A stretch of 64,000 bases of DNA from Megalonaias nervosa (GCA_016617855.1 JAECUM010003192.1:1-64000), one strand, 5' to 3'. Shown: positions 25,743-40,739, numbered from the stretch's first letter. Notes: generated by a model not told the origin, from the sequence alone. Numbers and translations are program-made.

Positions 25743-26985
25743 CTCTGAAGTCCAGGAAGTGAATATGACCACGCAGAGCTAGCAGGTTTTGGGGAGATGC
25801 ACATCGGAAGTAAGGCCAAGCTGTATACTCTATGACTCATCAATCATGCACCAAAATAAAGGGAATTATAGGTTCTTTGAACAATACCTGAGATATCCAA
25901 GGTCGTTTTTAAATAGCCAGTATATTCAGTGAGAAAACTCGGGGAAGTTATTTTTCCTTAAAATTCTAACTCTATGCAAAATACAAAGCTGCTAGGGTGC
26001 CAACTGAATGAATAATTCCCACATAAACAGGATAATAAAGCCCTCTACTTGACACAGGTCACAATAAGCATTATCTGAAAGAAATTTTTTTTACTTAATT
26101 TTAATTTACATTGTAGAAGATTCTATCACTAAACTCATCATATATAATGTGGTACACATCCAAACGGCTAGGTATTTGTATAGGGGAATTCCAATAACCA
26201 TAACTCAGACCTTAATAAATGAGTTTATTTCTGTTGATAGTGACTCTAATATTTAACCGACTATAACAGAGAATATATTAGCTATGTATTATTTGTTTGC
26301 AAAATAAAAATTATTGGTCAGGTAAAATATGAACTTGATTTTGGACAAGGTCAAACTATAAAATACAGTTAAAACTTACAACCTCGGTTTAAAAAATAAC
26401 AATTACAAATTAAATGTACGTTAACACAGATACATAGTGATCGCAATAGTCGCAAATATGGAGAGAAATAAAGTGCAAATATATTATCTGCGTCTGAATT
26501 TTATCTACGATAAGCATCCATCTTATGTATTGCTCAAAGATCACAAAGAAAATTAAATAAACTTAATTAAACAAAGATAAAAAGCATTTAAAATTTACCT
26601 CTTATCTCCGCCCACCTCCCCAAAAAAGAAAGAAAAGAGTTACGAAGCCAATATTTGAAGGCATGCTGGAGCTGTTGACAAGCACTTTAAGCAAGGCACC
26701 GCGTGGTTTAAAAATGTGTGTACTGTGAAACAAAGTTACAGGAACTGACTGGGGGAGTTGTGGGTATGGCTATGTTCATGCAAAACTGCAACAAGCAATG
26801 AAAATGCAGCTTGTAAATTATAGTTTTAGCCATTGCTTTCATCGGACTCAAAAAAGAAATAAAAACAAACATTAAATATTTCATTAACTTTCTGTTCTTC
26901 ATTCAAGCTACTAATTATTATCATATCGAATCAAAATCATCATCATCGAGAGGCCTGTGTCGAAACTTTTAACTGAGTATGACGA
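25740..26985. other. Non-coding stretch, no gene seen
   Basis: AT-rich, with no feature I can support. Confidence 0.4.
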
Positions 26986-26991
26986 AAAGCT

Positions 26992-27044
26992 GCGTCACTC
27001 ATTAGTGACGTAATCTATGATGCAGCGTTTCTAAGAGTGACGTT
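26992..27044 (+). promoter_or_regulatory. Cluster of three CRE/ATF-like sites
   Basis: 'gcgtcac' (26992-26998), 'tgacgtaa' (27006-27013) and 'tgacgtt' (27038-27044) lie within 53 bp, about 100 bp before the ATG of the unknown seven-exon gene. No TATA box is obvious. The promoter role is inferred from position. Confidence 0.45.
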
Positions 27045-27141
27045 CCTATCCTTACGTTGCGCACAAAGCTTGCTGAACGTATTCACGTTGACAGAAAGAA
27101 ATCCTTGATTTTCCAAGTCTATTCTTTTCAAATTTGATGAA

Positions 27142-30989
<3,848 letters not shown>

Positions 30990-31038
30990 AAGTACTGTTG
31001 TTTTGTCCGTGGACATTTCATCTTTTTGAATCTCATTG

Positions 31039-31039
<1 letters not shown>

Positions 31040-31098
<59 letters not shown>
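31040..31098. repeat. (TA)n microsatellite
   Basis: About 29 TA units, in the 3' flank of the unknown gene. Confidence 0.95.
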
Positions 31099-31099
<1 letters not shown>

Positions 31100-31541
31100 T
31101 ACGATCTTAACAGACTCAGGTCACGAAGCAAAATTTAACTAAAAAAATTATGTACAATTTACAGCAATAAACAAAAATTACAAAAGTTAAATAAAATCAT
31201 GTACCAGGAGTTCCTAAAAATATAGATATACATAACAGATATCAGATGAGCATTTAGTTTAATTAACCATCTGATTTGAGCATCCTGTTTACTTAATTTT
31301 ATTCATGTTAGCGCATTTGAATTGAAATGATAAAGAATTAAAATTGTGATGCTAAAATATCAGTGCATTAAACTATACTATTTTGACATTATCTTCATCG
31401 AAGTGTTACAAAACTCTCAAGTCACTCATGCTTCATAAAGTTTTCTAAAATGAAAGAACGGTAGTCTTCATGGGGAGAATACCTTTTCAGATCATGCAAC
31501 GATCTTCAGCTTTTGAAACATTTTTAAGATTCTTCTCTGGC

Positions 31542-31838
31542 GCCCGCTCCGGTGGCCTAATGGTTAGAGCGTCCGGGAGGTCGCGGGTTCGAACCCCGGA
31601 CGAGTCATACCAAAGACTTATAAAAATGGTAACAACAGCTGCCTCTCTAGGTGCTCAGCATTAAGAGGTTAGTGTTAGGACTGGTCGGCCTGGTGTAAGG
31701 ATAATGTGACTGGGTGGGATTTCATGCTACATGTCTGCGGCATGATGCCCCATTGCTAGACATCACTATAAACTTCCACACTGCAGTCATAGGAGCGATA
31801 TGACTGAATTTGTTTTACAGCTACGTTAAAAATCCGAA

Positions 31839-31898
<60 letters not shown>
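31542..31898 (+). repeat. tRNA-derived SINE, family A (copy 6), youngest-looking
   Basis: Complete head, body and (CA)n tail. It is flanked by perfect 13-bp target duplications 'attcttctctggc' at 31529-31541 and 31899-31911. The perfect duplication indicates recent insertion. A short deletion removes part of the tRNA anticodon-arm region relative to the other copies. Confidence 0.92.
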
Positions 31899-31900
<2 letters not shown>

Positions 31901-32494
31901 TCTTCTCTGGCTAAATGCCAGATGGGCCAACTAAGGAAAAGTAACCTGTTGGTCAGGCACAAAAGAGGCGCGTTAAAAATATTCCATAAAGCGTTTGGAT
32001 GACAATTGTTCTCATCCTGAAACATTGGTGTCTCAGTGAGCTTATTACACATCCATTTTACAACTAGCCGGTTATAGGATATGTACCGGTTTCGTCCGGC
32101 TAGCCGGAAGAGACAATTAGCTGACAAGTATTCACAAGGATGGCTGGTGAAATAGCGTTGCCCTCTATCTACGGGAGAATTGATGAAATCAGTGTAATGG
32201 TACCTATTCTTGGTTGAAAGGATGGATATTTCGAGATGGTGAATATTGTATGCAGCGCAACATTGGTGTGCTGCTGATAATAATTTTCCCTTCCCTCTTC
32301 TCTCCATTTGTGTATTTTAAAAAAATATTTTTCGTTTATCGTTTAGGACTGTGTTTTCAAATTAAAATTAAGAGCACCCCTTATCGTGCCTGTTTTATTC
32401 AAATGGTATCTGATCATTTTTTTTATAAAGGTCTGCAAGATTTAATTCTTATTTATATTTAATAAAGGCAATTTATCAATTTATTTTCAATATT

Positions 32495-32497
<3 letters not shown>

Positions 32498-32541
<44 letters not shown>
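32498..32541. repeat. (GA)n microsatellite
   Basis: About 22 GA units. Confidence 0.95.
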
Positions 32542-32542
<1 letters not shown>

Positions 32543-33094
32543 GCTATTGGTTGGCTATATCCAAAGATTAATCTTAAACTCTTTTCTCAGTCAGCTGGAT
32601 TCTTGGTTTCGGAGGAGAGTGGGTGTATGGTTACAAAGTTTGCTTTAAAAATTTGAGTCAGATTCATGTTTGTTTCTATACTAATATAACCATGGCTTTA
32701 ACATATTCCGACCATTTATTTTGAAAGGAACTCATTTCTTGACTCATTCACGGAGTATAATGTTTAAAATTCAAAGTTCCAGTGCAGGTAGATTGTTTCC
32801 GCTACAGGGACGTAATGAAAATTGCAATATATCTTAATCTGAGTTTATTCTTTTATTTTAATTGAAATGATATACAACAAAATGTTTTCATTTCTAGTAT
32901 CTAAATTTAAATGCTATATGACAAATGCTATTCATTTCAAAAGATGTAAATTGTACTCGGTTTTCAAGTGTTTGGTTTGAACGAGAACGAAGTATGGCTC
33001 TATTACCTCCACATCATCTCTCGTCCTCAACCCTTTGAAAGATCTAGAATTTCATGCGATGTTTTACTATTACAAATGCCATTTTGGTTCAGCT

Positions 33095-33146
<52 letters not shown>

Positions 33147-33227
33147 TAATGTTAAGAAGAAGAAAATATATCTCATGACGTCTATGGAATGGGTTGAATG
33201 ATTTCCATATTTTTCGAGTCGTTGTGG

Positions 33228-33261
<34 letters not shown>

Positions 33262-33288
33262 AACAACTACTACTACTATAGAAATATT
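33095..33288. repeat. (AAT)n and (CTA)n trinucleotide microsatellites
   Basis: (AAT)n spans about 33095-33150 and (CTA)n with a few CAA interruptions spans about 33228-33288. Open frames across them are artefacts. Confidence 0.93.
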
Positions 33289-33797
33289 CACACCCTGCTA
33301 AATAATTTCTATGATCTATTGTAATACATTCTGTTAAACGCTTCTGTCGGATGGATATTACTTTGACAGTAGAACAGTCAGATGCCACGATATGTATATA
33401 TTGGGCACGTACATGCACGTTGTGCATTTCAAACCGAAACATATATCGTTAATTCATATGGACATAGATAAATTAATCGATCAAGATCCTACCTTAAACG
33501 GTTGTATATAGTTTTATCTAACATGTAATCAGTCACGCGGGAACATAGGTCAGTATGTCAAATGTTAATACTGAAAGTCGCTAATTCTTGATATCCAACA
33601 CGATAAAGTGATGATTTCCCGAAAAGAGGAAGGAGCTTGCTGGTAGAAATTCTTTTCTAAGACTCTGTGTTTGTAATATCTTAAATTATTATGTCAAAAA
33701 GAGGCCAACGAAACTTCATTAGAATTGATTATACGCATGACTAAAACGGATAAGGGTCATATTTCAATTGTTCGAGGAAAACGAAAGTATTCTCAAA

Positions 33798-34832
33798 ATG
33801 GCTGCCAGACAACACGAGTGCGCTATTTGTTTGGGTAGTCTTAAGGATCCTACGCTAATATCATGTCACCACAATTTCTGTTACACGTGTCTGGAGGATT
33901 ATGTACGGATTAACCTTCGCAATCATCGATTTAATTGCCCTATCTGCAAGACAAACGTAGAGTTACCAGCGGGAGGTGTGAGAGGTTTCCAAACAAACGT
34001 TTACATCGACACTAATTACGGTGAGAACTTTGCCTGTGATCTTTGTGGCCCAAAAAGTGTGGCATGCTCTAGATGCTTAGATTGTGACGAGAATTTGTGC
34101 CAGGCATGCTGTTATGTCCACGAAAAGCTGAAAGTTAGTAAGCATCACAAAATAAGTGATTTGGGAACTTTTGATTCTGTAATGAAAGGCAAAATTCGAC
34201 AACGTATATTTTGTGATCAACATCAAGAGGAGGAAATCAAATTCTTTTGCAGAGACTGTAATGTACTCATTTGTGTCCTGTGCAAAGCGGTTAATCACCA
34301 AAATCATGGCACAAAAACTGTAGCTGATGCTGCAGCTGAAGTGAAACAGGTCCTACAGACCAAGATGACATTTTGCTCGGACAAGATGAGACGTATTCTT
34401 ACATCTAAAGAAAAGGGAGAGGAGCTTGATAGGTGTATTGATGATGCGGAGCTGGAGGATTTAAAATCAGTTGAAGAACAGCGTTCACATTTGAATCAAG
34501 TACTTGATCAAGAAGTGGCAAAAGTGAAAGTCAAGACAAGAAATGTTTACTACAAACGCAGACTACAAAATGCAGCTTTCAGAAGAGATATACAGAATGA
34601 AATCAAAACATGTTCTAACGCATGTGAAAATGCAAAAATATTAACAGGTCAAGGGACAGATATTGAATTTATAATTAAAGGCCCAGATCTTTTACAATTA
34701 ATTTCTGAAGTCATGTCAGCTAATGAACGATCACCTGATACAAATCTGAAGAAGAAGCTGTTTTCACCTGCTATAATCAAGAAAACTAAAATAATTTCTT
34801 TGATTGGTATAATTAATGATTCTACTGACACA
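33798..34832 (+). CDS. TRIM family protein, first coding exon (RING, two B-boxes, coiled coil)
   Basis: The ATG at 33798 has an excellent Kozak context (aaaATGG). The exon runs 345 codons to a consensus donor GTAAGT at 34833, in phase 0. The RING finger is at residues 8-50 (C8, C11, C23, H25, C28, C31, C47, C50). B-box 1 is at about 80-117, with C80/C83, C90/C93 and closing histidines. B-box 2 is at about 139-170. A charged helical coiled-coil region follows to about 300. Known role: RING E3 ubiquitin ligases that dimerise through the coiled coil, often in innate immunity or development. The substrate-recognition C-terminus (NHL, B30.2 or other) must be in later exons, which I could not find. 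If the donor is skipped, the frame stops at 34863. The exact TRIM subfamily is unknown. Confidence 0.85.
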
Positions 34833-34869
34833 GTAAGTATCATTTCTCATAAACTGCTGCCTTGATTTG

Positions 34870-35760
34870 TTTTGTAACTCTCTTTAATTCTTAACTTTGA
34901 TTAAATAAGCAGTGTTTGTGGTCCCAACGGAAAGACAGACAGACACACAGACACACATACATATATACTTAAGTGTGAAATATAGAGACGTATTGGCTAG
35001 ATAATTTTCATATTTTTACATTCTTATATTTTCACATGTGAAATTATAAGATTTTCCATCATGCCATGCGACGCTTGTTTGTGTGTCCCACCAAAATGTT
35101 TACCTGCAGCAACAAAAGGAGTACTTTTTGAACTAGAACAAATAAATAGAAACTGGCTAACATTTCAGACATGGACATTAATCTTTGTGATTTGATTTGA
35201 CGCTGTTCATGTATCTCTGAAGTTATTTTACTTGACAAAAAAACCCAGCAAACCCGTGTTGTGCGAAAGGCTGAGTTTACCGTTTTAAACTACAATTCTG
35301 TAGCAAGTTTAATATATAATAAAAACTACAATTTTCTTTTCTTACGCTAATACCGAATATATTTCATTTTGTGTTCCCAAAAGCTATATATTTTACCTCG
35401 TCTTTTCGCCGTTCGTTAACATATCATGCTTACCTTGAACCCATTACAGGGATATAAAGAAATTGGTTAGAGATTTAAACTTGAGACTCATTACTTAATA
35501 ACGTATAAATAATTTAATTATCAATTATGTTAGAATAGAAAGATGTACGTCATGCATAGAAATACATAAAAGCAGAGAAAATGAAAATGTTGCAGATTAT
35601 GAATAATCGTGTAAGACAGTTGAGAAAGATTATGTCCGATCATGAAACGATCCATAATGATATCGCCGTCACCATTGACTGTGAAAGTGAAAGTAGTTAC
35701 AACGTCATTAACAGCTAAACAAAGTGAAAGTATAAAACCCTTGACATAATCAAGGGGAAT
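34870..35760. other. Non-coding stretch, no gene seen
   Basis: Downstream of the TRIM donor, so it may be intron. No further TRIM exon was recognised. Confidence 0.4.
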
Positions 35761-35789
35761 AATTCATTTCTGACTGTAGTAAGAAAAAT

Positions 35790-37020
35790 TTAATTTTTGT
35801 TATATTTCTGAAATATAAATATTAATAAATAAATCTGAAAATAATTCTGAAAAATGAAAATAATTCTGAAATCTTAATAAATTTGAGTAATATGCCCATC
35901 AATTTGATGAAATTGTTTGATTATCTGATTTAATTTGAGTAATATGCCCATTAATTTGATGAAAGTGTTTGATTATCTGATTTAATTTGAGTAATATGCC
36001 CATCAATTTGATGAAATTGTTTGATTATCTGATTTAATTTGAGTAATATACCCATCCATTTGATGAAATTGTTTGATAATCTGAACAATTATGGGTAATA
36101 TACCCATCAAATCTGTGAAATTAACCGTTAATCTGAAATAATAATAATAAATAAATCTGAAATCTGAAAAATAATTCTGAAATATAAATATTAATTAATA
36201 ATTCTGAAATCATAATAAATATGAGTAATATGCCTATCAATTTAATGAAATTATTTGATAATCTGATTTAATTTGGGTAATATACCCATGAATTTAATGA
36301 CTTTGACTAATAATCATAATACATTTGAGTAATATGCCCATCAATTTGATGAAATTGTTTGATAATCTGAAAAATTACGGGCAATATACCCGTCAAATCT
36401 GTGAAATTAACCATTAATCTGAAATAATATTAATAACGATAAAATCATTCTGAAATCTGAAATCATTGATGAAATTGGTTAACAATCTAATTTAATTTAG
36501 GTAATATACCCGTCAATTTGATGAAATCGGTTAATAATCTGGTTTAATTTGGGTAATATACCCGCCATTTTGATGAAATCAGTTAATAATCTGTTTTAAT
36601 TTGGGTAATACACCTGTCAGTTTGATGAAACCGGTTAATAATCTAAAAAATTATGGGCAATATACTCAAAATTGTTTGATAATCTGATTTAATTTGGGTA
36701 ATATACCCATCAATCTGATGCATTTGACTAATAATCTGAAAACAATTGGGTAATATGCCCATCAAATCTATGAAATTAACCATTAATATGAAATAATTGT
36801 AATAACGATAAAATCATTCTGAAGAATTTGACTAATAATCTGATTTAATTTGGGTAATATACCCATCAATCTAAAAAATTTGGTTAATAATCTGAAATAA
36901 TATTAATAACGATAAAATCATTCTGAAATCTAAAATATTAAATCGTTGATGATATTGTTTGATATTCTTAATAATCATGGGTAATATACCCATCAAATCT
37001 GAAGAAAATTAACCTTTATT
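35790..37020. repeat. AT-rich satellite, 52-bp core period
   Basis: The first units start at 35885, 35937 and 35989, exactly 52 bp apart. Each contains 'gtaatatgcccatcaatttgatgaaat' plus 'gtttgataatctgattta'-like sequence. Later units drift and mix with a second motif ('aataacgataaaatcattctgaa'). 'GGGTAATATACCC' within the unit is a near-palindrome. The array ends about 80 bp before the virus-like cassette. Confidence 0.88.
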
Positions 37021-37461
37021 TTTAATTTTTATTTTCAGAATATTTATTTTTTATTCTGATAATAATATTTACTCTAATATTTTTTCAGCTAATCAATTCA
37101 ATGCAAGAATGTGCATAATTCAGAATCTCATCTCTATCACATACAACCGTAATAACATGTTCTCGCTGCAGCTCATTTAACTGTTCCTGCGTAAAAAAAA
37201 TTCTTTTTCACCATATTCATCAATAATTATATTAACACTAAATTTTCTGCCTTGACTTTGTCAAGGGTGGATAGTGTCAAGATTGTTCTGACGGCACTTT
37301 CACGTATCTCTTTGTTGTATACAAAAATTCTCACGTGTTGGTACATTACAATACAGCATATATAATTAATTATTCGACAGAATTTTTTTTTTATTTTACA
37401 AAATCATGATCTTAGTGTTTTCGATGTTCTGCGAACGCACATACAGATTAATATGCAGTGA

Positions 37462-37803
37462 TTAATCTCGTAAATCAAGCAAGTGTCCGGACTGGTCAGT
37501 AAGTTTGAAATGGGTCCTTGATAATGGAGAATTATGACATCGCAGATAAACAGGATTAATTGGTTCTGATACAATTAAATGTGCAGGAGGCACTTGAGGG
37601 GTAAATGTATATAAAATGTATCCCTGTTGTGCCTGACTGGATTTTGTAATATCTACTTGATAACTTCCATCAGTTACATCACACACAAGGTTGACTGAGC
37701 TTGTTGATGTTATATTAACAACATCTGGCGAAATATGACGATCTCCGCCGTACTGATCATTATTGTGTTTGAGAATACCTGCTGGTGGAGTTTTTTTCTT
37801 CAT
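37462..37803 (-). CDS. Virus-like cassette ORF, 113 residues, unknown
   Basis: It starts at ATG 37803, which overlaps the stop of the preceding frame as ATGA. It is a soluble, beta-rich-looking protein. It ends with a T-D-Q-x-G-x-x-L-D-L-R-type phrase, which I associate loosely with structural proteins of Polinton-like elements. This is an impression, not an identification. The frame looks cut by a stop right after that phrase, and similar sequence continues in frame beyond it, so the natural protein was probably longer. Confidence 0.5.
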   Translation of the reverse strand: MKKKTPPAGILKHNNDQYGGDRHISPDVVNITSTSSVNLVCDVTDGSYQVDITKSSQAQQGYILYTFTPQVPPAHLIVSEPINPVYLRCHNSPLSRTHFKLTDQSGHLLDLRD

Positions 37804-38570
37804 AAACTGATAATTTTGGGAAAGTTTTTGTCAATAAGATCATTGACTGCTTTTTTCAGCTCGTCGAAGTTATGTTCTGGTATTATGAATATTGGTAATT
37901 GTTCCTCTGTAATCGCATAGTATATGAGAAACGCCGTCTTAAATAAATCTTTGGATACAATATGCTGAAGTTGGTTTACAATTGCATGCTTAGCGTCATC
38001 TGTTTCTGTTACTAGATTTACCCTGTTAATGATAATTTCATTTACATATTCTACGTCTGATGCAACCTGGTTTAAATATTATATATTTTCAATGATCTGT
38101 TGTTTTAAATCATCGTTATAGTAAGTGCTAATACTAGAAAATAAATTTGGGGGATCTCTAAGTACACGTGTCTGTTCAGATTTAATTGAGCGAGAAAATG
38201 AGTTAATAGATTCATCATCAATTGCTACTATTGCGCCGTGGCTACCAGGATTTGTTTTTAAGAAATCAGAAATTTTATCTATATATTTTTTTCTTTTGCC
38301 CATGGATAATCTTTTTTTTTGATATTCTGGTAATCTTAAAAATAGACTTTTATTTGTTTGAAATTCATTACACTTTGGTTCTGGTATATCTTGATAAGCC
38401 GGTGGAATTTCTGGCCAGCCTAATACAGTTCTGATCGATGATTGATATATATCAACGGTATAATCCTGTGTATTTATTTATATCGCTGCTGATAACGTTG
38501 GTTCATGAACAGTGATAGCTATTTTAGATTCTTTTTGCTGTGATAGACTTAATTCTGCGTTTGAATTCAT
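37800..38570 (-). pseudogene. Virus-like cassette 257-codon frame with two internal stops
   Basis: One uninterrupted reading register runs from ATG 38570 to TGA 37800-37802. It is broken only by TAA at 38478-38480 and TAA near 38076. There is no frameshift along 771 nt, so the register is conserved but the gene is dead. It begins 2 nt after the stop of the upstream membrane-protein frame and ends overlapping the start of the next. The content is polar, with a basic patch (G-K-R-K-K-Y) and an Asn/Ser-rich middle. I do not recognise the product. Confidence 0.6.
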
Positions 38571-38572
38571 CG

Positions 38573-38856
38573 TTAATTTGTTCTATTTGATAACGTGGAT
38601 ATTTTCTTTGCAATGATATTAAGAAAACCAGTAACACAGGTCATAACGGCAACACCAATTACTATTACTGGTGCTATCACGTATGACGCTGACAATGCGC
38701 CGATGACCGTTACTGTTCCAGCGATGACAGCAGATGCAGGGTTTACAATTATATCAGTTTTACTGTATGCTCGTCGATGATATTTTTCAGTTGTTTATGC
38801 CACGAACACACTTGCTCGTATCTGAAAAGTTGAACGTCGATTGGGGTTTGATTCAT
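38573..38856 (-). pseudogene. Virus-like cassette membrane protein, frameshifted
   Basis: ATG 38856 opens a short polar N-terminus that stops after about 35 codons. An overlapping frame then carries two long hydrophobic segments rich in Val, Ile, Ala and Gly, and ends at TAA 38573-38575. The 284-nt span is not a multiple of three, consistent with one indel. It starts 6 nt after the stop of the tail-fibre-like gene. I infer a small two-span membrane protein. Confidence 0.5.
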
Positions 38857-38862
38857 TATATT

Positions 38863-39846
38863 TTAAGTAGGTGGTAGTTTAGCGACTAATTCAAGACACC
38901 AATTGTACAGCGAGCCTACGGTTTTTTCTTCGGGTTCCACCACAAATGTTTCCTCGTTGTTTTGATCCAGTACTACTAACACAGATCCAGAAGATCCAGT
39001 TAGTGGATAACGCCGTGAAATTGTGGTAGATATTGTAAATGTTGTAGCGCCGAGTACTGAGAACCTGTATATACCGGTAACCTCAGTGCGATGTTTGATG
39101 GATTTATTAAGTGGTGTCCATAATGCTGATCCAGACGATGCTGCATGTACTACACCATCGGTGATCTTTTTGATTTCAGAGAGTTTAATATCGATAACCG
39201 CTGGATTTCCAAAAAATTCATTAATAGCTCTATTTGTGTTTCTACGAAAATTTACAAACGTTTGTAGGTGAGTAGAAAAGTCAGATTTAAATGTGGCCAA
39301 TCCATCACTGATTGTCATTAACGACGTCATTATCGGGATGTTGCTATTGTCGACGTATTTCTTCGTTGCAGCGTCATCGTTTGATTCTGGTTCTCCAAGA
39401 CCAGTAATTTTATTATTAACCATATTGAGAGAACCAGTCGTTGTATCATCGGCGGTTAGTAAACGATCATCAATCTCAGTTCTGTTTGTGGCGTTGTTGC
39501 TGTCTACGTATCTTTTTGTTGCCACATCATCGTCTGATTTTGGTTCTTTCACATTGGTAATTGTATTGTTACTCATGCTGAGATCGCCATACATAATATC
39601 CCCAATTCTTCTGATACGTCCAGCAATTTCTCCCATAAGTGTTAAGATTGATTCATTTGAATTTTTAATTTTACCGTTTTTAGCAAATACCCCTAAGTTA
39701 TCTTCGGTCGCGCCTGCATTCCGCAGAATAATACCTGTCACCGGGATATTGCGCGTCTTTAATCGTCCTTGTTGATCCTGAGAAACAACGACTTCATTTT
39801 GGTCCACATTTGGGAGACTCAAAAGATCAGCGAGTTCTTCCTTCAC
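38863..39846 (-). CDS. Tail-fibre-like repeat protein in the virus-like cassette
   Basis: Open for 327 codons. Residues about 87-115 and 138-166 are two copies of a repeat: G-(D/S)-L-(S/N)-M-x-N-N-x-I-T, then E-P-x-S-(D/N)-D-D-x-A-T-K-(R/K)-Y-V-D. This K-x-Y-V-D repeat is well known from phage tail fibres and similar trimeric stalks. In an animal genome it is a virus-like receptor-binding or spike-type signature. Helical linker residues lie between 60 and 85, and the C-terminal third (about 230-327) looks beta-rich, as expected of a tip domain. The first in-frame codon is GTG. A likely ATG about 40 nt upstream is out of register by one base, suggesting a small indel near 39855. Function is inferred from the repeats only. 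Confidence 0.6.
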   Translation of the reverse strand: MKEELADLLSLPNVDQNEVVVSQDQQGRLKTRNIPVTGIILRNAGATEDNLGVFAKNGKIKNSNESILTLMGEIAGRIRRIGDIMYGDLSMSNNTITNVKEPKSDDDVATKRYVDSNNATNRTEIDDRLLTADDTTTGSLNMVNNKITGLGEPESNDDAATKKYVDNSNIPIMTSLMTISDGLATFKSDFSTHLQTFVNFRRNTNRAINEFFGNPAVIDIKLSEIKKITDGVVHAASSGSALWTPLNKSIKHRTEVTGIYRFSVLGATTFTISTTISRRYPLTGSSGSVLVVLDQNNEETFVVEPEEKTVGSLYNWCLELVAKLPPT

Positions 39847-39937
39847 ATCGTTGCATAGTTAGATAAGTCGCCATGTTAAGTTTTACTTAGGCGAGAAGAT
39901 CTTCCGTAAATGTCCACCATTATACTTTAAGATCTGT

Positions 39938-40363
39938 TTAAAACGACGATGGACAGCTATACAGTCTACTTGTATACTCGTGCACGACCTTATGAGGTGG
40001 TATTAGGGACTTTGACACAGCCTCGAGCACAGAGAGTACTTCACGGCCACATATTGGCGGATCGGTTATTGTCTGTATTGGTAATGATGAATACCAGATT
40101 GCAGGAATACAACGTATTCCAGTGCTCACATATTTTAAACATTCTTTTGATGGCGCCAACCCATACGAATCGAAATAAACAATTCCACATGGATCAGTCG
40201 TGTATGCAACCCAATGAGTACATTTTCTAGAGTTTTTATAGAGATTAATGATACCAGTTTCAACATTGTTTGGTTGTTTTGGTAATTGATTACGAATAAA
40301 AACACCGCTGAAATTTTTGAAATTTAATCGCTTAGCAGCATCAAGTAAATCAAATTTGGACAT
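39938..40363 (-). CDS. Adenain-like cysteine protease (Polinton/adintovirus PRO)
   Basis: A 141-residue protein from ATG 40363 to the stop. It has the adenovirus-protease-type active-site order: H50 in C-T-H-W-V-A-Y, D65 in V-Y-F-D-S-Y-G, Q97 and C105 in P-I-C-G. The N-terminus (L-x-x-A-K-R-L-x-F-K-N-F-S-G-V-F) is typical of Polinton proteases. Known role: maturation cleavage of capsid proteins in the virion. Length is close to the family norm, and the frame is intact with all catalytic residues present. The open frame extends upstream to 40414, but the internal ATG fits the family start better. It lies between the Ala-rich membrane ORF and the tail-fibre-like ORF on the same strand. Confidence 0.85.
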   Translation of the reverse strand: MSKFDLLDAAKRLNFKNFSGVFIRNQLPKQPNNVETGIINLYKNSRKCTHWVAYTTDPCGIVYFDSYGLAPSKECLKYVSTGIRCIPAIWYSSLPIQTITDPPICGREVLSVLEAVSKSLIPPHKVVHEYTSRLYSCPSSF

Positions 40364-40436
40364 AGGAGGTATCAACGATGTGTCCCTGGAAGTGTTAAAC
40401 CCTTTCCGTACCACGAATGGGGAGTTCCTGGCAGTC

Positions 40437-40739
40437 TTAGACCCTTTCCCATTTTTTGGAGGTCTTTATTCCTTGATCTGTTGCTTTCTTTAATGCCATC
40501 CCAGCAGCAGTTCCAACAGCACCAAGTGTAGCTGCTTTTGCAACGGCTGGGGCTGCAGCGGCTATTAACACTGGTATAGTCACAAGAAGTGGAAATATAC
40601 CACTCGTCTTAGCGATGTCTTTAATGGCACCCGCAGAAAGATTAAGTCGTACGCCGGTCTTTGATCGTTTGGCTTCATTGAAGTGCCTGAGTAGACGTTC
40701 TGACAATGATAGATTATTCGGACCACCTTTGATTTGTTC
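40437..40739 (-). CDS. Ala-rich hydrophobic protein of the virus-like cassette
   Basis: Open frame of about 100 codons (strongest part 40437-40706). It has a basic N-terminal part (about R-H-F-N-E-A-K-R-S-K), a long hydrophobic segment rich in Ala, Val, Leu and Ile, then a basic tail. No ATG opens it, and a stop lies upstream near 40740, so the start is lost or upstream across a lesion. It is placed directly before the protease. I infer a membrane-associated or membrane-active virion protein; no family was recognised. Confidence 0.5.
   Translation of the reverse strand, partial: EQIKGGPNNLSLSERLLRHFNEAKRSKTGVRLNLSAGAIKDIAKTSGIFPLLVTIPVLIAAAAPAVAKAATLGAVGTAAGMALKKATDQGIKTSKKWERV

Noticed and set aside
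31756..32307. 183-residue minus-strand frame
   Set aside because: It runs through the SINE body and its (CA)n tail (a Cys/Val run). It is an artefact of the repeat.
33070..33442. Poly-Val/poly-Ile and poly-Ser frames
   Set aside because: They translate the (AAT)n and (CTA)n microsatellites and have no biological support.
35885..37020. CRISPR-like regularly spaced repeats
   Set aside because: Units are contiguous, AT-rich and drifting, with no unique spacers, in a eukaryotic genome. It is a satellite.
39023..39775. Plus-strand frames of 82 and 160 residues
   Set aside because: They are antisense shadows of the tail-fibre-like gene.
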